From positions 62,001 to 126,000 of the forward strand of contig NZ_LMNI01000010.1 of the NCBI RefSeq assembly GCF_001422925.1: a stretch of 64,000 bases of DNA, read 5' to 3'. The position numbers and the translations under genes were made by a program. Position 1 is the first letter of the stretch. Every line of letters begins with the position of its first letter. Positions 26,707 to 35,140 of the stretch are shown in pieces. This stretch comes from Microbacterium sp. Leaf288 (GTDB taxonomy: Bacteria > Actinomycetota > Actinomycetes > Actinomycetales > Microbacteriaceae). The notes under the pieces were generated by a model. It did no database searches, was not told where the DNA came from, and saw only the letters and a program-made list of their open reading frames with translations.

Positions 26707-27438
26707 TCAGCGCGCGTAGCGCTCGACGAAGGTGCGCAGCATTCGGCTCGGGTGCGAGACCGCCGCGGTGCGGACAGCCGCCAGCGTGAGCTCGAGCTCG
26801 TGGGCGGCGAAGTAGCCGTAGTCGGCGTAGGCGTGGATGCGCGTCGTGATGCCCTCGACGTCGAGCTCGGGGTGGAACTGCGTCGCGTAGACGTTCTCGC
26901 CGACGCGGAACATCTGCACCGGGCACGTCGGCGACGACGCCAGCAGCGTCGCCGACGCGGGCAGCTGCGAGATCGCCTCCTTGTGTCCAACGAACGCGCC
27001 GAAGGTCTCAGGGATCCCGGCGAGGAGGGGATCGGATGCCCCGTCCTCGGTCACCGTCACGGGCACGACGCTGATCGGCTCGGAGTAGGTGCGGTCGATC
27101 ACGGCGCCCTGGTGCGCGCCGAGCGTGCCGACGCCGTAGCAGGCGCCGAGGAAGGGGAAGTCCCGCGCGACGACCTCGTCGAGGAGGATGCCGAACTCCT
27201 GCTCGACCCGTCGCTGCGTCGGCGACTTCGTCTCGAGCGGGTCGGACGCGTTGAACGGCCCGCCGCCCACGAAGATCCCCGACACCTCATCGAGGTCGAT
27301 CCGTGGCATCGGCTCGGCCTCGAGCCGCACCCGGATGAGCTCGTCGGAGGAGAGGCCGGTGTACCGCAGGAAGAGCGCATACTCCTCGTCGGCCGGCGCG
27401 TCCTCGGCCCGGGTCGCGAGGAGGACGAACGGCTTCAC
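26707..27438 (-). CDS. class I glutamine amidotransferase-like protein
   Basis: A 243-residue single-domain protein with the GATase1 fold. The nucleophile elbow is LGACYGVGTL with Cys99, and the C-terminal triad residues are His and Glu in ATQFHPELD. The oxyanion region is GGGPFNASDP. It lacks any synthase domain, so it is a stand-alone GuaA-like amidotransferase; relatives are annotated as GMP-synthase-like. The substrate or acceptor cannot be told. It is followed by a repeat copy and the terminator shared with the lyase. Confidence 0.85.
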   Translation of the reverse strand: MKPFVLLATRAEDAPADEEYALFLRYTGLSSDELIRVRLEAEPMPRIDLDEVSGIFVGGGPFNASDPLETKSPTQRRVEQEFGILLDEVVARDFPFLGACYGVGTLGAHQGAVIDRTYSEPISVVPVTVTEDGASDPLLAGIPETFGAFVGHKEAISQLPASATLLASSPTCPVQMFRVGENVYATQFHPELDVEGITTRIHAYADYGYFAAHELELTLAAVRTAAVSHPSRMLRTFVERYAR

Positions 27439-27468
27439 CGCACCAGCCTACGTGTGCGGAGCGTGCAG

Positions 27469-27514
27469 GCGTTTCGTCTGCGGGCGCCAGAGCGCCCTTC
27501 GCTCAACGACCGGG
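27469..27514. repeat. degenerate GTCGTTGAGCGAGC-type intergenic repeat
   Basis: GCGTTTCGTC at 27469 and GCTCAACGACCGGG at the other end match the ends of the repeats at 22544 and 36484, while the middle is a GGGCGC-CAGA-GCGCCC hairpin. It lies between the amidotransferase and the lyase terminator. Confidence 0.6.
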
Positions 27515-27517
27515 AGC

Positions 27518-27562
27518 ACGGATGCCCCGACCCCGCGCAGTGCGCCGGGCCGAGGCATCCGT
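27518..27562. terminator. hairpin terminator of the lyase gene (inverted ACGGATGC pair)
   Basis: ACGGATGCCCCGACCC at 27518 pairs with GGGCCGAGGCATCCGT ending at 27562, with two mismatches, around a GC-rich loop. It is seven bases after the lyase stop (minus strand) and is nearly identical to the hairpin at 3475-3519. Confidence 0.65.
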
Positions 27563-27568
27563 CGATCC

Positions 27569-30088
27569 TTACTTGCTGAACTGGTGCGTCCAGGTCGACA
27601 CGGCACCCGCGGCGACGGCGAAGCCGGCCTTCGGGACCGCGGTCACCTGCACCTTCGAACCCGCAGGAACCTTGACCAGCGGCTTCTCGGCCTTCACGCC
27701 GTTGACGTAGTAGTCGAACGACGGGTCGGGCGTGACGACCACGTGGTCGGAGTTCGAACCCTTCGGGTCGGTGAACTTCGGTGCGCCGGGCGTCGCCGCA
27801 GCCGTGAGCACGGGCACGTTCGCGAAGTCCATGTCGCTCGCGAAGTAGTAGCTCGTGTACGACGGCTGGTTGTAGGTGGTGTTCTGGCGGGCCACCTCGG
27901 CGCGGTACTGCACGTCGTGCATGAGCGTCGGCAGCTTGTGCGTGGTCACCTCGGTGCTCGTGTAGATGCGCAGCACGCTCGAGTCGACGGTGCGCACGAG
28001 CAGCTCCTCGCGCCAGTCGCCGAACACGTCGGCCACGAGCGACGGGTTGCCCTTGGTGCCGTTGTTCGTGCGCGTGCCGGTGGCGGTGAGCACGGTGCCG
28101 CGGGTCCAGTCCTTGATGGTCGGCGTGACCTCGAGGGCGCCGTCGACGATCTGCGTCGTCATGTCGGCGGCCCAGCGGATCGACTGGTTGGTTCCGGGGG
28201 TGGATGCTGCGAGCGGCGCGTTCGTCGCACTCAGCAGGCCCGATCCCTCGGTGCCGTTGGGCATGCTCGCCCACACCTCGAGGCCCGGCACGTCGGCGCG
28301 CACGTCGCCGATCATGCTGCGGCCCGTGTCTCGGCCCGAGTAGGCGCCGAAGAGCACCTCGCCGGTCGCGGCATCGCGCATCGCCGAACCGTACGGTGCG
28401 AACGTGGCGCCCTCGTGCGCCGTCCAGATCTCGAGACCGGGGCGGTTCGGGTCGATGTCGGTGACGTGCATCGCGTCGCCGTGGCCGAGACGCACGTTCT
28501 CGCCCGGCGCCGCGCTGCCCGCGGGCAGCGTGTCGAACGAGCTGTACAGCAGCCCGCCGTCGTCGTCGATCGTGGCTGAGCCGTAGACGATCTCGTGCTT
28601 GCCGTCGCCGTCCACGTCGGCCGCGCTCAGCGAGTGGAAGCCCTGCGTCGTGATCGAGCCGTACACCGGGTCGGTGCCGTCACGACCGTGCGGGCCGTCG
28701 TTGAACGGGTTCGTCATCGGCACGTGGCCGCTGTCGATCGCCCAGCGCGTGGTCAGGTGCTCGCCGTCCCAGTCGTAGGCGTGGATCGTCGTGCGCGTGT
28801 AGTAGCCGCGAGCGAAGACCGCGGAGGGGTGCGTGCCGTCGAGGTAGGCCACGCCCGCCAGGAAGCGGTCGACGCGGTTGCCCGGCTCGATGCGGGCCAT
28901 CGCGTAGTCGCCCCACAGCAGGCCGTCGTCGTCGCGGCCGGGCTCGTAGCGCACGGTCTCGAGCTCTTCGCCGGTGGCCGAGTCGAAGACCGTGAGGTAC
29001 TCCGGGCCGTCGACGATGAAGCCCTCGAACGTCGTGAGGTCGTTGCGTGCGCTGCGGCTCGGTGCGTAGGTGGTGATGAAGTAGTCGACGAGCTCGGTCG
29101 CCGACGCGGTCGACAGCGGGTACTCGTGCGTCACCGGGATGCCGAACGCCTCCTCGAGGGTCGCCGGCCAGTTGCCCGCCACGACCTCGGGGTGCTCCGA
29201 CCAGCCCTCGAACATCTCGATGAGGTGCTGGCGGTAGTCCGCGGCGCTCATGCGGTAGTCGTCGGCCGCGGTGTAGCCGGCCGCGAGATCTTCGGCGAGC
29301 ATCGTGATGCCGGCCTCGGCCGCGACCGAGCCGTCGGCGTTGTACCGGATCGACTTCGTGCCGGGCGCCGTCTTCAGCATCGTCTCGGCGCGGCCGTCGC
29401 CGTCGAAGTCGTAGACCATGAACTGCGTGTAGTGCGCGCCCGCGCGGATGTTCGCACCCAGGTCGATGCGGTTCAGCAGCGTGCCGTCGAGCTCGTACGT
29501 GTCGACGTAGACGGTGCCCGTGTAGCCCTTCTGCGACACGTCCTTCGAGTTCGAGGGATCCCACTTCACGACGAACTCGTACGCGCCGTCGCCGTCGACG
29601 TCGGCCACCGACGCGTCGTTCGCCGAGTACGTGAACGCCTCGCCGGCCGGAGTCACGCCGCCCGCCGGCTTCTGCAGCGGCAGGTCGTAGAACCCGTCGC
29701 CCCACACCGAGACGGGGGCGGACTGCTCGCCGGTCACGTCGTTCCACGCGGGAGCGACCGTGTAGACGGATGCTGCGGACCCGTCCGCGTCGGCATAGTT
29801 CGTGCTGTCGTCGACCGTGGCGATGCGCTCGCCGTCGCGGAACACCGCGAACGACGGGCCGCTCACGCCGGTCTCGGTCGCGGGACCGGCTTCGGTGCCG
29901 AGCAGGCGCCAGCTGAGGAACACGCCCTCGCTCGTCGACACGGCCACCAGGCCGCGGTCGAGGGCTTCGAGCTGGGCACCGGCGGGGGAGGCTTGCTCTG
30001 CCAGCGCGGGCTGCGCCAGTGCGAGCGTGAGTGCGCACGCGGCCGAGCCGGCCACGAGCACGCGGACAGAGGTGCTGCGGAGATTCAT
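27569..30088 (-). CDS. secreted rhamnogalacturonan endolyase (PL11-like)
   Basis: An 839-residue exported polysaccharide lyase that should cleave the rhamnogalacturonan-I backbone of pectin. The signal peptide is visible (hydrophobic stretch ending LALAQPALAEQ). Then comes the PL11 start RGLVAVSTSEGVFLSWRLLG, followed by an eight-bladed propeller with repeated calcium loops (DVDGDGAYEFVVKWDP, DFDGDGRAETMLKTA, DVDGDGKHEIVYGSA). The Ca-binding D-x-D-G-D-G motifs are complete. The C-terminal 60 residues form a Big-like or extra domain. It is preceded by a strong inverted repeat suggesting sugar-controlled transcription. It is alone, without transporters nearby. Confidence 0.88.
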   Translation of the reverse strand: MNLRSTSVRVLVAGSAACALTLALAQPALAEQASPAGAQLEALDRGLVAVSTSEGVFLSWRLLGTEAGPATETGVSGPSFAVFRDGERIATVDDSTNYADADGSAASVYTVAPAWNDVTGEQSAPVSVWGDGFYDLPLQKPAGGVTPAGEAFTYSANDASVADVDGDGAYEFVVKWDPSNSKDVSQKGYTGTVYVDTYELDGTLLNRIDLGANIRAGAHYTQFMVYDFDGDGRAETMLKTAPGTKSIRYNADGSVAAEAGITMLAEDLAAGYTAADDYRMSAADYRQHLIEMFEGWSEHPEVVAGNWPATLEEAFGIPVTHEYPLSTASATELVDYFITTYAPSRSARNDLTTFEGFIVDGPEYLTVFDSATGEELETVRYEPGRDDDGLLWGDYAMARIEPGNRVDRFLAGVAYLDGTHPSAVFARGYYTRTTIHAYDWDGEHLTTRWAIDSGHVPMTNPFNDGPHGRDGTDPVYGSITTQGFHSLSAADVDGDGKHEIVYGSATIDDDGGLLYSSFDTLPAGSAAPGENVRLGHGDAMHVTDIDPNRPGLEIWTAHEGATFAPYGSAMRDAATGEVLFGAYSGRDTGRSMIGDVRADVPGLEVWASMPNGTEGSGLLSATNAPLAASTPGTNQSIRWAADMTTQIVDGALEVTPTIKDWTRGTVLTATGTRTNNGTKGNPSLVADVFGDWREELLVRTVDSSVLRIYTSTEVTTHKLPTLMHDVQYRAEVARQNTTYNQPSYTSYYFASDMDFANVPVLTAAATPGAPKFTDPKGSNSDHVVVTPDPSFDYYVNGVKAEKPLVKVPAGSKVQVTAVPKAGFAVAAGAVSTWTHQFSK

Positions 30089-30133
30089 CGTCGAATCGCT
30101 CTCCTGAGGTTGCGGCCCGCTGGGGTCGGGCCC

Positions 30134-30167
30134 GTGTGGGGAAACGCAGGAATACGTTTTCCCGCAC
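30134..30167. promoter_or_regulatory. inverted repeat upstream of the rhamnogalacturonan lyase (operator candidate)
   Basis: GTGTGGGGAAACG and CGTTTTCCCGCAC form a 13-bp inverted repeat with two G-T pairs and an eight-base centre (CAGGAATA). It lies 46 bases before the lyase start. AAACG-CGTTT half-sites are typical of LacI-family regulators of sugar genes, although a hairpin in the leader is also possible. Confidence 0.5.
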
Positions 30168-30243
30168 GACCCTAGTCAGCGACTTCGCATGGGTCAACCA
30201 CCCCACCGCGCACATTGGAACGATTTAATGTGCGCCACCGCGA

Positions 30244-30325
30244 GCACAGAATCGGAGGTCCGGCACGACACGCCGGGTGGCAGCATCCGTCTCGGGCGTG
30301 TCGTATGGAACCTCCGATTCTGTGC
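30244..30325. repeat. family A palindrome, copy 1 (upstream of the nuclease-like gene)
   Basis: The outer arms GCACAGAATCGGAGGT and ACCTCCGATTCTGTGC are a perfect 16-bp inverted repeat; after a five-base mismatch the stem continues as ACGACACGCC / GGCGTGTCGT. The central loop contains CAGCATCCGT. Total length 82 bases. The region 30168-30534 otherwise contains no gene. Confidence 0.85.
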
Positions 30326-30348
30326 ATCCTGGCCACCCCCGGGTCGGA

Positions 30349-30431
30349 ACACAGCGTCGGAGGTCTTGCTCGCCGCGCCCGATGGCAGCATCTGTCTCCC
30401 GGCGTGTCGGGTGAAGGCTCCGATCTTGTGC
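30349..30431. repeat. family A palindrome, copy 2 (degenerate)
   Basis: ACACAGCGTCGGAGG and GGCTCCGATCTTGTGC are diverged versions of the family A arms, again with GGCGTGTCG in the right arm and CAGCATCTGT in the loop. It is the most mutated of the four copies. Confidence 0.7.
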
Positions 30432-30534
30432 ACCGCGCCGAGAGCTTCCTCCCCAATCGGCTCGCGCGCGCCGGCTGCCCACAGTTCCGCCCAGGGGAAG
30501 GGGGAGCGGATGCTGCGGCCGCGAGTCTGGCCGG

Positions 30535-31368
30535 ATGTGCACCGACTCTCCGCCCCCCGTCACGACGTATCGAGAACTGAGGGCATCGGGGTTCTCAAGG
30601 TCGAAGATCGCCGCAGCGCTCGCCGATGGCTCACTGATCTCGCCCCGGCGAGGCGTGTACGAGCGCCTCGGTGCGTGCCACGACGTCAGGACAGCGGCGG
30701 CCCATGGAGGCTGGATCGCGTGCGTGAGCGCCGCGAAGCACCATGGGCTCTGGGTCGCGGAGCACGGTGACGGGTTGCACGTCGGGCTCCGCGGTCACGG
30801 GCGCGCCTACTCGCACCCGGAATGCTCGTGTGTCGCGCACTGGAGCGACCCGGACGACGCCGAACGCAGTGCTTTCGGTGTGCCGACGGTCCGGGTCGTC
30901 CTGCGGCAGATCCTGCGGTGCCAAGGGCTCGAGGGGTTCTTTGTGGCATTGGAGTCGGCTCTGCGGCGGCGCATGCTGTCGAATGCCGACCTCGACTGGC
31001 TGCGGAAGGGCACGAACGCCGGCGCGAGGGCGGCGATCGCCTTCGCTCGCAGCGATGCCGACAGCGGGCTCGAGTCGTTGCTGCGGTGGCGGCTTCGGCG
31101 CCGCGGGCTTCGGGTGCGGACACAGCAGTCGATCACCTCGGTCGGCCGGGTGGACTTCGTGATCGGCGAGCGCCTCATCGTCGAGGTCGACGGCGCGCCC
31201 AACCATGACAGCGAGTCGCACAGACATAAGGACCTCGTGCGCGATGCGAACGCAGCGGCGTGGGGCTTCGTCACCCTCCGCTTCGACTATGCCCTGGTCG
31301 TCCACGACTGGGACACCGTCGAACTCGCCATCCTCGGCCTCGTCGACCGCGGGCTGCACCTCGCCTGA
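30535..31368 (+). CDS. AbiEi-like N-terminus with DUF559 (Vsr-like) nuclease domain
   Basis: A 277-residue protein. The N-terminal part looks like an AbiEi_4-type winged helix (TYRELRASGFSRSKIAAALA, LISPRRGVYERLG, then ACVSAAKHHGLW). The C-terminal 100 residues are a DUF559 domain of the PD-(D/E)xK/Vsr superfamily: GLESLLRWRLRRRGLRVRTQ (Glu180), GRVDFVIGERLIVEVDG (Asp207, Glu217, Asp219) and a final RFDYALV. All presumed metal ligands are present. The GTG at 30535 is the assumed start. The gene is bracketed by two family A palindromes on each side, the nearest starting five bases after its stop. Activity and role are unknown. Confidence 0.8.
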   Translation: MCTDSPPPVTTYRELRASGFSRSKIAAALADGSLISPRRGVYERLGACHDVRTAAAHGGWIACVSAAKHHGLWVAEHGDGLHVGLRGHGRAYSHPECSCVAHWSDPDDAERSAFGVPTVRVVLRQILRCQGLEGFFVALESALRRRMLSNADLDWLRKGTNAGARAAIAFARSDADSGLESLLRWRLRRRGLRVRTQQSITSVGRVDFVIGERLIVEVDGAPNHDSESHRHKDLVRDANAAAWGFVTLRFDYALVVHDWDTVELAILGLVDRGLHLA

Positions 31369-31372
31369 GTGT

Positions 31373-31456
31373 GCACAGAATCGGATGTTGTCGCCGACAC
31401 GCCGGGTGGCAGCATCCGTTCCCTGGCGTGTCGGCCAGGACTCCGATTCTGTGTGC
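31373..31456. repeat. family A palindrome, copy 3 (just downstream)
   Basis: GCACAGAATCGGA...GACACGCC and GGCGTGTCGG...TCCGATTCTGTG pair around a loop containing CAGCATCCGT. It starts four bases past the stop of the nuclease-like gene and may also act as its terminator. Confidence 0.85.
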
Positions 31457-31480
31457 GGGGTGCATGGAGTCGGTCCGGAA

Positions 31481-31560
31481 CACAGAATCGGAGACTTTCG
31501 GCGACACGCCGGCTACCGGCGCCCGGCCCCGGCGTGTCGCGCAGAACCTCCGATTCTGTG
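31481..31560. repeat. family A palindrome, copy 4
   Basis: CACAGAATCGGAGA...GCGACACGCCGG and CCGGCGTGTCGC...CCTCCGATTCTGTG form an 80-base palindrome. Its loop (CTACCGGCGCCCGGC) lacks the GCATCCGT found in copies 1 and 3. Confidence 0.85.
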
Positions 31561-31586
31561 CACGCCCACAACACCAGGAACGACGG

Positions 31587-31619
31587 ATGCCTCGGCCCGG
31601 CGCAGTGCGCCGGAGGCAT
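31587..31619. terminator. hairpin terminator of the phosphorylase gene
   Basis: ATGCCTC and GGAGGCAT flank an inner GGCGCA-GT-GCGCC stem. It lies eleven bases after the glgP stop (minus strand) and is a decayed version of the hairpins at 3475 and 27518. Confidence 0.45.
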
Positions 31620-31629
31620 GTGCGAAGCC

Positions 31630-34188
31630 CTACGAGGCGTAGGTGACGAGGCCGAGCTCCACCGGCGACACGAGCTGGGGGTGCGCGGGGCGCACGCGGA
31701 CGGTATAGCCGAACGTGCCCGTGACACCGAGCGGGAGCGTGCCGCTGAACACCGTCGCGCCGTCGGCCGCGGACGCGCCGGGGGAGAGGCGGTACACCGA
31801 GTGGTCGCGCGACAACGCGTCGTCCTCGTTCGTCGCGCCGTAGAGCAGCTCGACCGCGACGTCGTCGGGCGAGAGGCCGTCGAGGCGCACGTCGGCGCGC
31901 ACCTCGAGGGTGTCACCGGCCTGCGCCTGCTGCGGGATGCCCGAGCTGTCGACGCTCGCGATCGACACGCGCCCCCACGCCTCGCGCACACGGCTGACGA
32001 ACGCGGCGACCGCACGCGCCTCGAGGAACTCGTTCGCGCGCAGCGCGACGTCGTGCGCGGCCGCCGGCACGTACAGGCGCTGGACGTAGTCGCGCACCAT
32101 GCGGTCGCTCGTCGCCTTCTTGCCGAGCTCGGTCATGGTGTGGCGCACCATGTCGAGCCAGCGCAGCGGGATGCCGCCCTCGCGCTCGTAGAAGCGCGGC
32201 ACCAGCTGGTGCTCGATGAGGTCGTAGAGGGCGGCCGCCTCGTCGTCGTCGCGCTCCTCGTCGTTCGACGCGGTGTCGGCGGTGGGGATCGCCCAGCCGT
32301 TCTCGCCGTCGTACCACTCGTCCCACCACCCGTCGAGGATCGAGAGGTTCAGCGCGCCGTTGAGCGCCGCCTTCATGCCGCTCGTGCCGCACGCTTCGAG
32401 CGGGCGCAGCGGGTTGTTGAGCCAGACGTCGCAGCCGGGGTAGAGGTCCTTCGCGAGCGTGATGTCGTAGTCCGGCAGGAACACGATGCGCCCGCGCACC
32501 TTCGGGTCGCGGCTGAAGCGCACGAGCTGCTGGATCAGGATCTTGCCCGAGTCGTCGGCCGGGTGCGACTTGCCGCCGATCACGATCTGCACCGGGCGTT
32601 CGGGGTCGGTCAGCAGCCGCGTGAGGCGCTCCGGGTCGCGCAGCATGAGCGTCAGGCGCTTGTACGTCGGCACGCGGCGCGCGAAGCCGATCGTGAGCAC
32701 CTCCGGGTCGAGGAGGTCCTCCACCCAGGCCGGCGTCACGGCTGAGCCGCTGGAGACGGATGCTGCCACCCGCCGCCGCGCCTCGGCGACGAGCTCGCCC
32801 TTCATCTGCTGGCGCACGCCCCACAGCTCGGCGTCGCTGACGACGTCGCGGTCGGTCCAGTCGTGCGTGTCGGTGTGCGCATCGCCCCACGCCCGCTCGC
32901 TCACGGCCTTGAGCGCGGGGTGCACCCAGGTCGGAGCGTGCACGCCGTTGGTGATCGAGGTGATCGGCACCTCGTCGGTGTCGACGCCCGGCCACAGCAT
33001 GCCGAACATGCCACGGCTCACCTCGCCGTGCAGCACCGAGACGCCGTTGGCGTGCTGGCCGAGGTGCAGGCCGAGCACCGCCATGTTGAAGACGCCCTGG
33101 TCGCCGCCCTCCCACGTCTCGAGGCCCAGCGAGATCGCGCGGCCGGCGTCGAGGCCCTGGAACAGGCCGCTCGAGAGGAAGTCGGCGATGAGGTCGCGGG
33201 GGAAGCGGTCGATGCCGGCGGGAACCGGCGTGTGGGTCGTGAAGACCGTGCCGGCGCGCACCTGCGCGAGGGCCTCGTCGAAGCTCAGACCGTCGTGCGT
33301 GATGAGCTCCGACATGCGCTCGAGTCCCTGGAACCCGGCGTGGCCCTCGTTGGTGTGGTAGACGTCGGGGGTCGGGCGTCCCGTCAGGTCGCTGAACGCA
33401 CGCACCGCGCGCACGCCGCCGACGCCGAGCAGCAGCTCCTGCAGCAGGCGGTGCTCGCCACCGCCGCCGTAGAGGCGGTCGGTGACGCGGCGCATCTCGT
33501 CGGTGTTCGAGGGCGTCTCGGAGTCGAGCAGCAGCAGCGGGATGCGGCCGATGTCGGCGACCCAGACGCGGGCGTGCAGGCGGCGGTCGCCCGGCAGATC
33601 GAGCGCGATCTCGACGGGCGCTCCCTCGCGGTTGCGCAGGAGCGTCAGCCCGAGGCCGTACGGGTCGAGCAGTGGATAGCTCTCGCGCTGCCAGCCGTCG
33701 TCTCCGATCGACTGGCGGAAGTAGCCGGCGCGGTAGAAGAGGCCGACGCCGGTCAGCGGCACGCCCAGGTCGGACGCGCTCTTGAGGTGGTCGCCGGCGA
33801 GGATGCCGAGGCCGCCGGAGTACTGCGGCAGCGAGCCGTCGACGCCGAACTCGGGGGAGAAGTACGCGATGTGCACGGGCTTGTCGCCCTCGAGCTGCTG
33901 GAACCAGCGGTCGCCCTCGAGGTATGCGGTGAGGCGCTCGTCCTCCTCGCGAACGCGCGCGACGAACTCTTCGTCCCGGGCGAGCTCGTCGAGGCGCTCC
34001 TGGCCCAGTGCGCCGAGCATCCGTGCCGGGTTCGCGCCGATCTCGTCCCACAGGACGGGATCCATCGAGGCGAACAGCGCGTGCGTCGCGCGACTCCACG
34101 ACCAGCGCCAGTTGGAGGCGAGGCGGTCGAGCGGGGCGAGGGATGCGGCGAGGACGGGACGGACGGTGAACGTTCGGATGGCCTTCAC
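31630..34188 (-). CDS. glgP: alpha-glucan (glycogen) phosphorylase, GT35
   Basis: An 852-residue cytosolic phosphorylase that releases glucose-1-phosphate from glycogen or maltodextrin. It belongs to the shorter actinobacterial GlgP2-type, with N-terminal PVLAASLAPLDRLASNWRWSW and the conserved YFSPEFGVDGSLPQYSGGLGILAGDH. The pyridoxal-phosphate lysine lies in the region ACGTSGMKAALNGALNLSILDG (Lys of GMKAALNG). The C-terminal 100 residues form an extra immunoglobulin-like domain (DTLEVRADVRLDGLSPDDVAVELLY). Start is GTG at 34188; upstream reading frame lacks signals. An AAGCGCTT palindrome in its upstream gap suggests LacI-type control by sugars. Confidence 0.93.
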   Translation of the reverse strand: MKAIRTFTVRPVLAASLAPLDRLASNWRWSWSRATHALFASMDPVLWDEIGANPARMLGALGQERLDELARDEEFVARVREEDERLTAYLEGDRWFQQLEGDKPVHIAYFSPEFGVDGSLPQYSGGLGILAGDHLKSASDLGVPLTGVGLFYRAGYFRQSIGDDGWQRESYPLLDPYGLGLTLLRNREGAPVEIALDLPGDRRLHARVWVADIGRIPLLLLDSETPSNTDEMRRVTDRLYGGGGEHRLLQELLLGVGGVRAVRAFSDLTGRPTPDVYHTNEGHAGFQGLERMSELITHDGLSFDEALAQVRAGTVFTTHTPVPAGIDRFPRDLIADFLSSGLFQGLDAGRAISLGLETWEGGDQGVFNMAVLGLHLGQHANGVSVLHGEVSRGMFGMLWPGVDTDEVPITSITNGVHAPTWVHPALKAVSERAWGDAHTDTHDWTDRDVVSDAELWGVRQQMKGELVAEARRRVAASVSSGSAVTPAWVEDLLDPEVLTIGFARRVPTYKRLTLMLRDPERLTRLLTDPERPVQIVIGGKSHPADDSGKILIQQLVRFSRDPKVRGRIVFLPDYDITLAKDLYPGCDVWLNNPLRPLEACGTSGMKAALNGALNLSILDGWWDEWYDGENGWAIPTADTASNDEERDDDEAAALYDLIEHQLVPRFYEREGGIPLRWLDMVRHTMTELGKKATSDRMVRDYVQRLYVPAAAHDVALRANEFLEARAVAAFVSRVREAWGRVSIASVDSSGIPQQAQAGDTLEVRADVRLDGLSPDDVAVELLYGATNEDDALSRDHSVYRLSPGASAADGATVFSGTLPLGVTGTFGYTVRVRPAHPQLVSPVELGLVTYAS

Positions 34189-34212
34189 GCTCGCGATTCT
34201 AGGGGCAAAAGC

Positions 34213-34226
34213 TGGAAGCGCTTGCA
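34213..34226. promoter_or_regulatory. LacI-type operator candidate upstream of glgP
   Basis: TGGAAGCGCTTGCA contains the perfect palindrome AAGCGCTT, the core of many LacI-family operators. It lies 25 bases before the glgP start and 29 bases before the divergent small gene, so it could act on both. Confidence 0.5.
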
Positions 34227-34254
34227 CGGAAGTCGTTGGGTCTACGCTGGCGCT

Positions 34255-34482
34255 ATGGCAATCGCACGACTGCACGGCGGACCCCTCGACGGACAGATCA
34301 TTCCGCTCGACCCGACCGTCTCCGACTCGTACATCGTCCCCTACGGCGAGGGGCAGCTGGTCTACCGCCGCGAAGGCGACGAGACCCACACGGGCGACCA
34401 GGACGGGCCGACCGAGACCCGCTTCGTGTACGTCGAGGCGACCGAAGACATCGACCCGAACCCGGACGGTCGTGACGACTGA
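34255..34482 (+). CDS. conserved small protein, unknown function
   Basis: A 75-residue acidic protein starting MAIARLHGGPLDGQIIPLD. The N-terminal LHGGPLDGQ motif recurs in small proteins of actinobacteria; the C-terminus is very acidic (EATEDIDPNPDGRDD). No domain can be named. It is divergent from glgP and overlaps the next gene by 11 bases, so the two are co-translated. Confidence 0.6.
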   Translation: MAIARLHGGPLDGQIIPLDPTVSDSYIVPYGEGQLVYRREGDETHTGDQDGPTETRFVYVEATEDIDPNPDGRDD

Positions 34483-35140
34483 CCGCATTCCCGACGTGAC
34501 CGGCGGCGACGCCGGAGCGAACGGTCCGTCGCTCAGCGTCGAGGTCGAGCTCAAGTTCGATGTCGACGAGTCCACGCCGTTGCCCGACTGGTCGGCGCTT
34601 CCCGGTGTGGCGAGAGTCGGCGAGCCCGAGCTGCGTCACCTCGACGCCACCTACCTCGACAGCGACGACCTCGCGCTCGCCCATTCCGGCTACGCGGTCC
34701 GCCACCGCACCGGCGGACCCGACGAGGGCTGGCACATCAAGGGCCCGCGCGGGGCCGACGGCGGGCGGGTCGAACTGCACTGGCCGATCAGCCCGGTGGA
34801 TGAGATCCCGGATGCTGTCGCCGACGCGGTCTCGAAGATCGCGAGCGCGTCGGACTTCGCGCCGATCGCGCGCATCCGCAACAGCCGCAACGCCTTCGCG
34901 CTGCAGGACGAGCGCGGTTGCCTCGTGGCGGAGTTCGTCGACGACCACGTGACAGCCACCGACGAGCGCTCCGGCACGCAACGGTCCTGGCGCGAGTGGG
35001 AGTTCGAACTCGGACCCGCCGCCCCCGCCTCGGACGAGGCGCGCGCGGCGCTGCTCTCAGCGGCCGAAGCCGCGGTGCATGCCGCAGGCGGCCGGGCCGC
35101 GGCATCCGATTCCAAACTCGCCCGCACTCTCGGCGCCTGA
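34472..35140 (+). CDS. CYTH-domain protein
   Basis: A 222-residue cytosolic protein of the CYTH (triphosphate tunnel metalloenzyme) superfamily. The signature ExExK appears as VEVELKFDV, followed by the tunnel strands LRHLDATYLDSDDLAL, GYAVRHRTGG and WHIKGPRG, with further charged strands to the C-terminus (EWEFELGP). Typical substrates are inorganic or thiamine triphosphate; which one is unknown. The GTG at 34472 overlaps the previous stop. The gene ends 29 bases before the IS-like transposase. Confidence 0.85.
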   Translation: MTTDRIPDVTGGDAGANGPSLSVEVELKFDVDESTPLPDWSALPGVARVGEPELRHLDATYLDSDDLALAHSGYAVRHRTGGPDEGWHIKGPRGADGGRVELHWPISPVDEIPDAVADAVSKIASASDFAPIARIRNSRNAFALQDERGCLVAEFVDDHVTATDERSGTQRSWREWEFELGPAAPASDEARAALLSAAEAAVHAAGGRAAASDSKLARTLGA

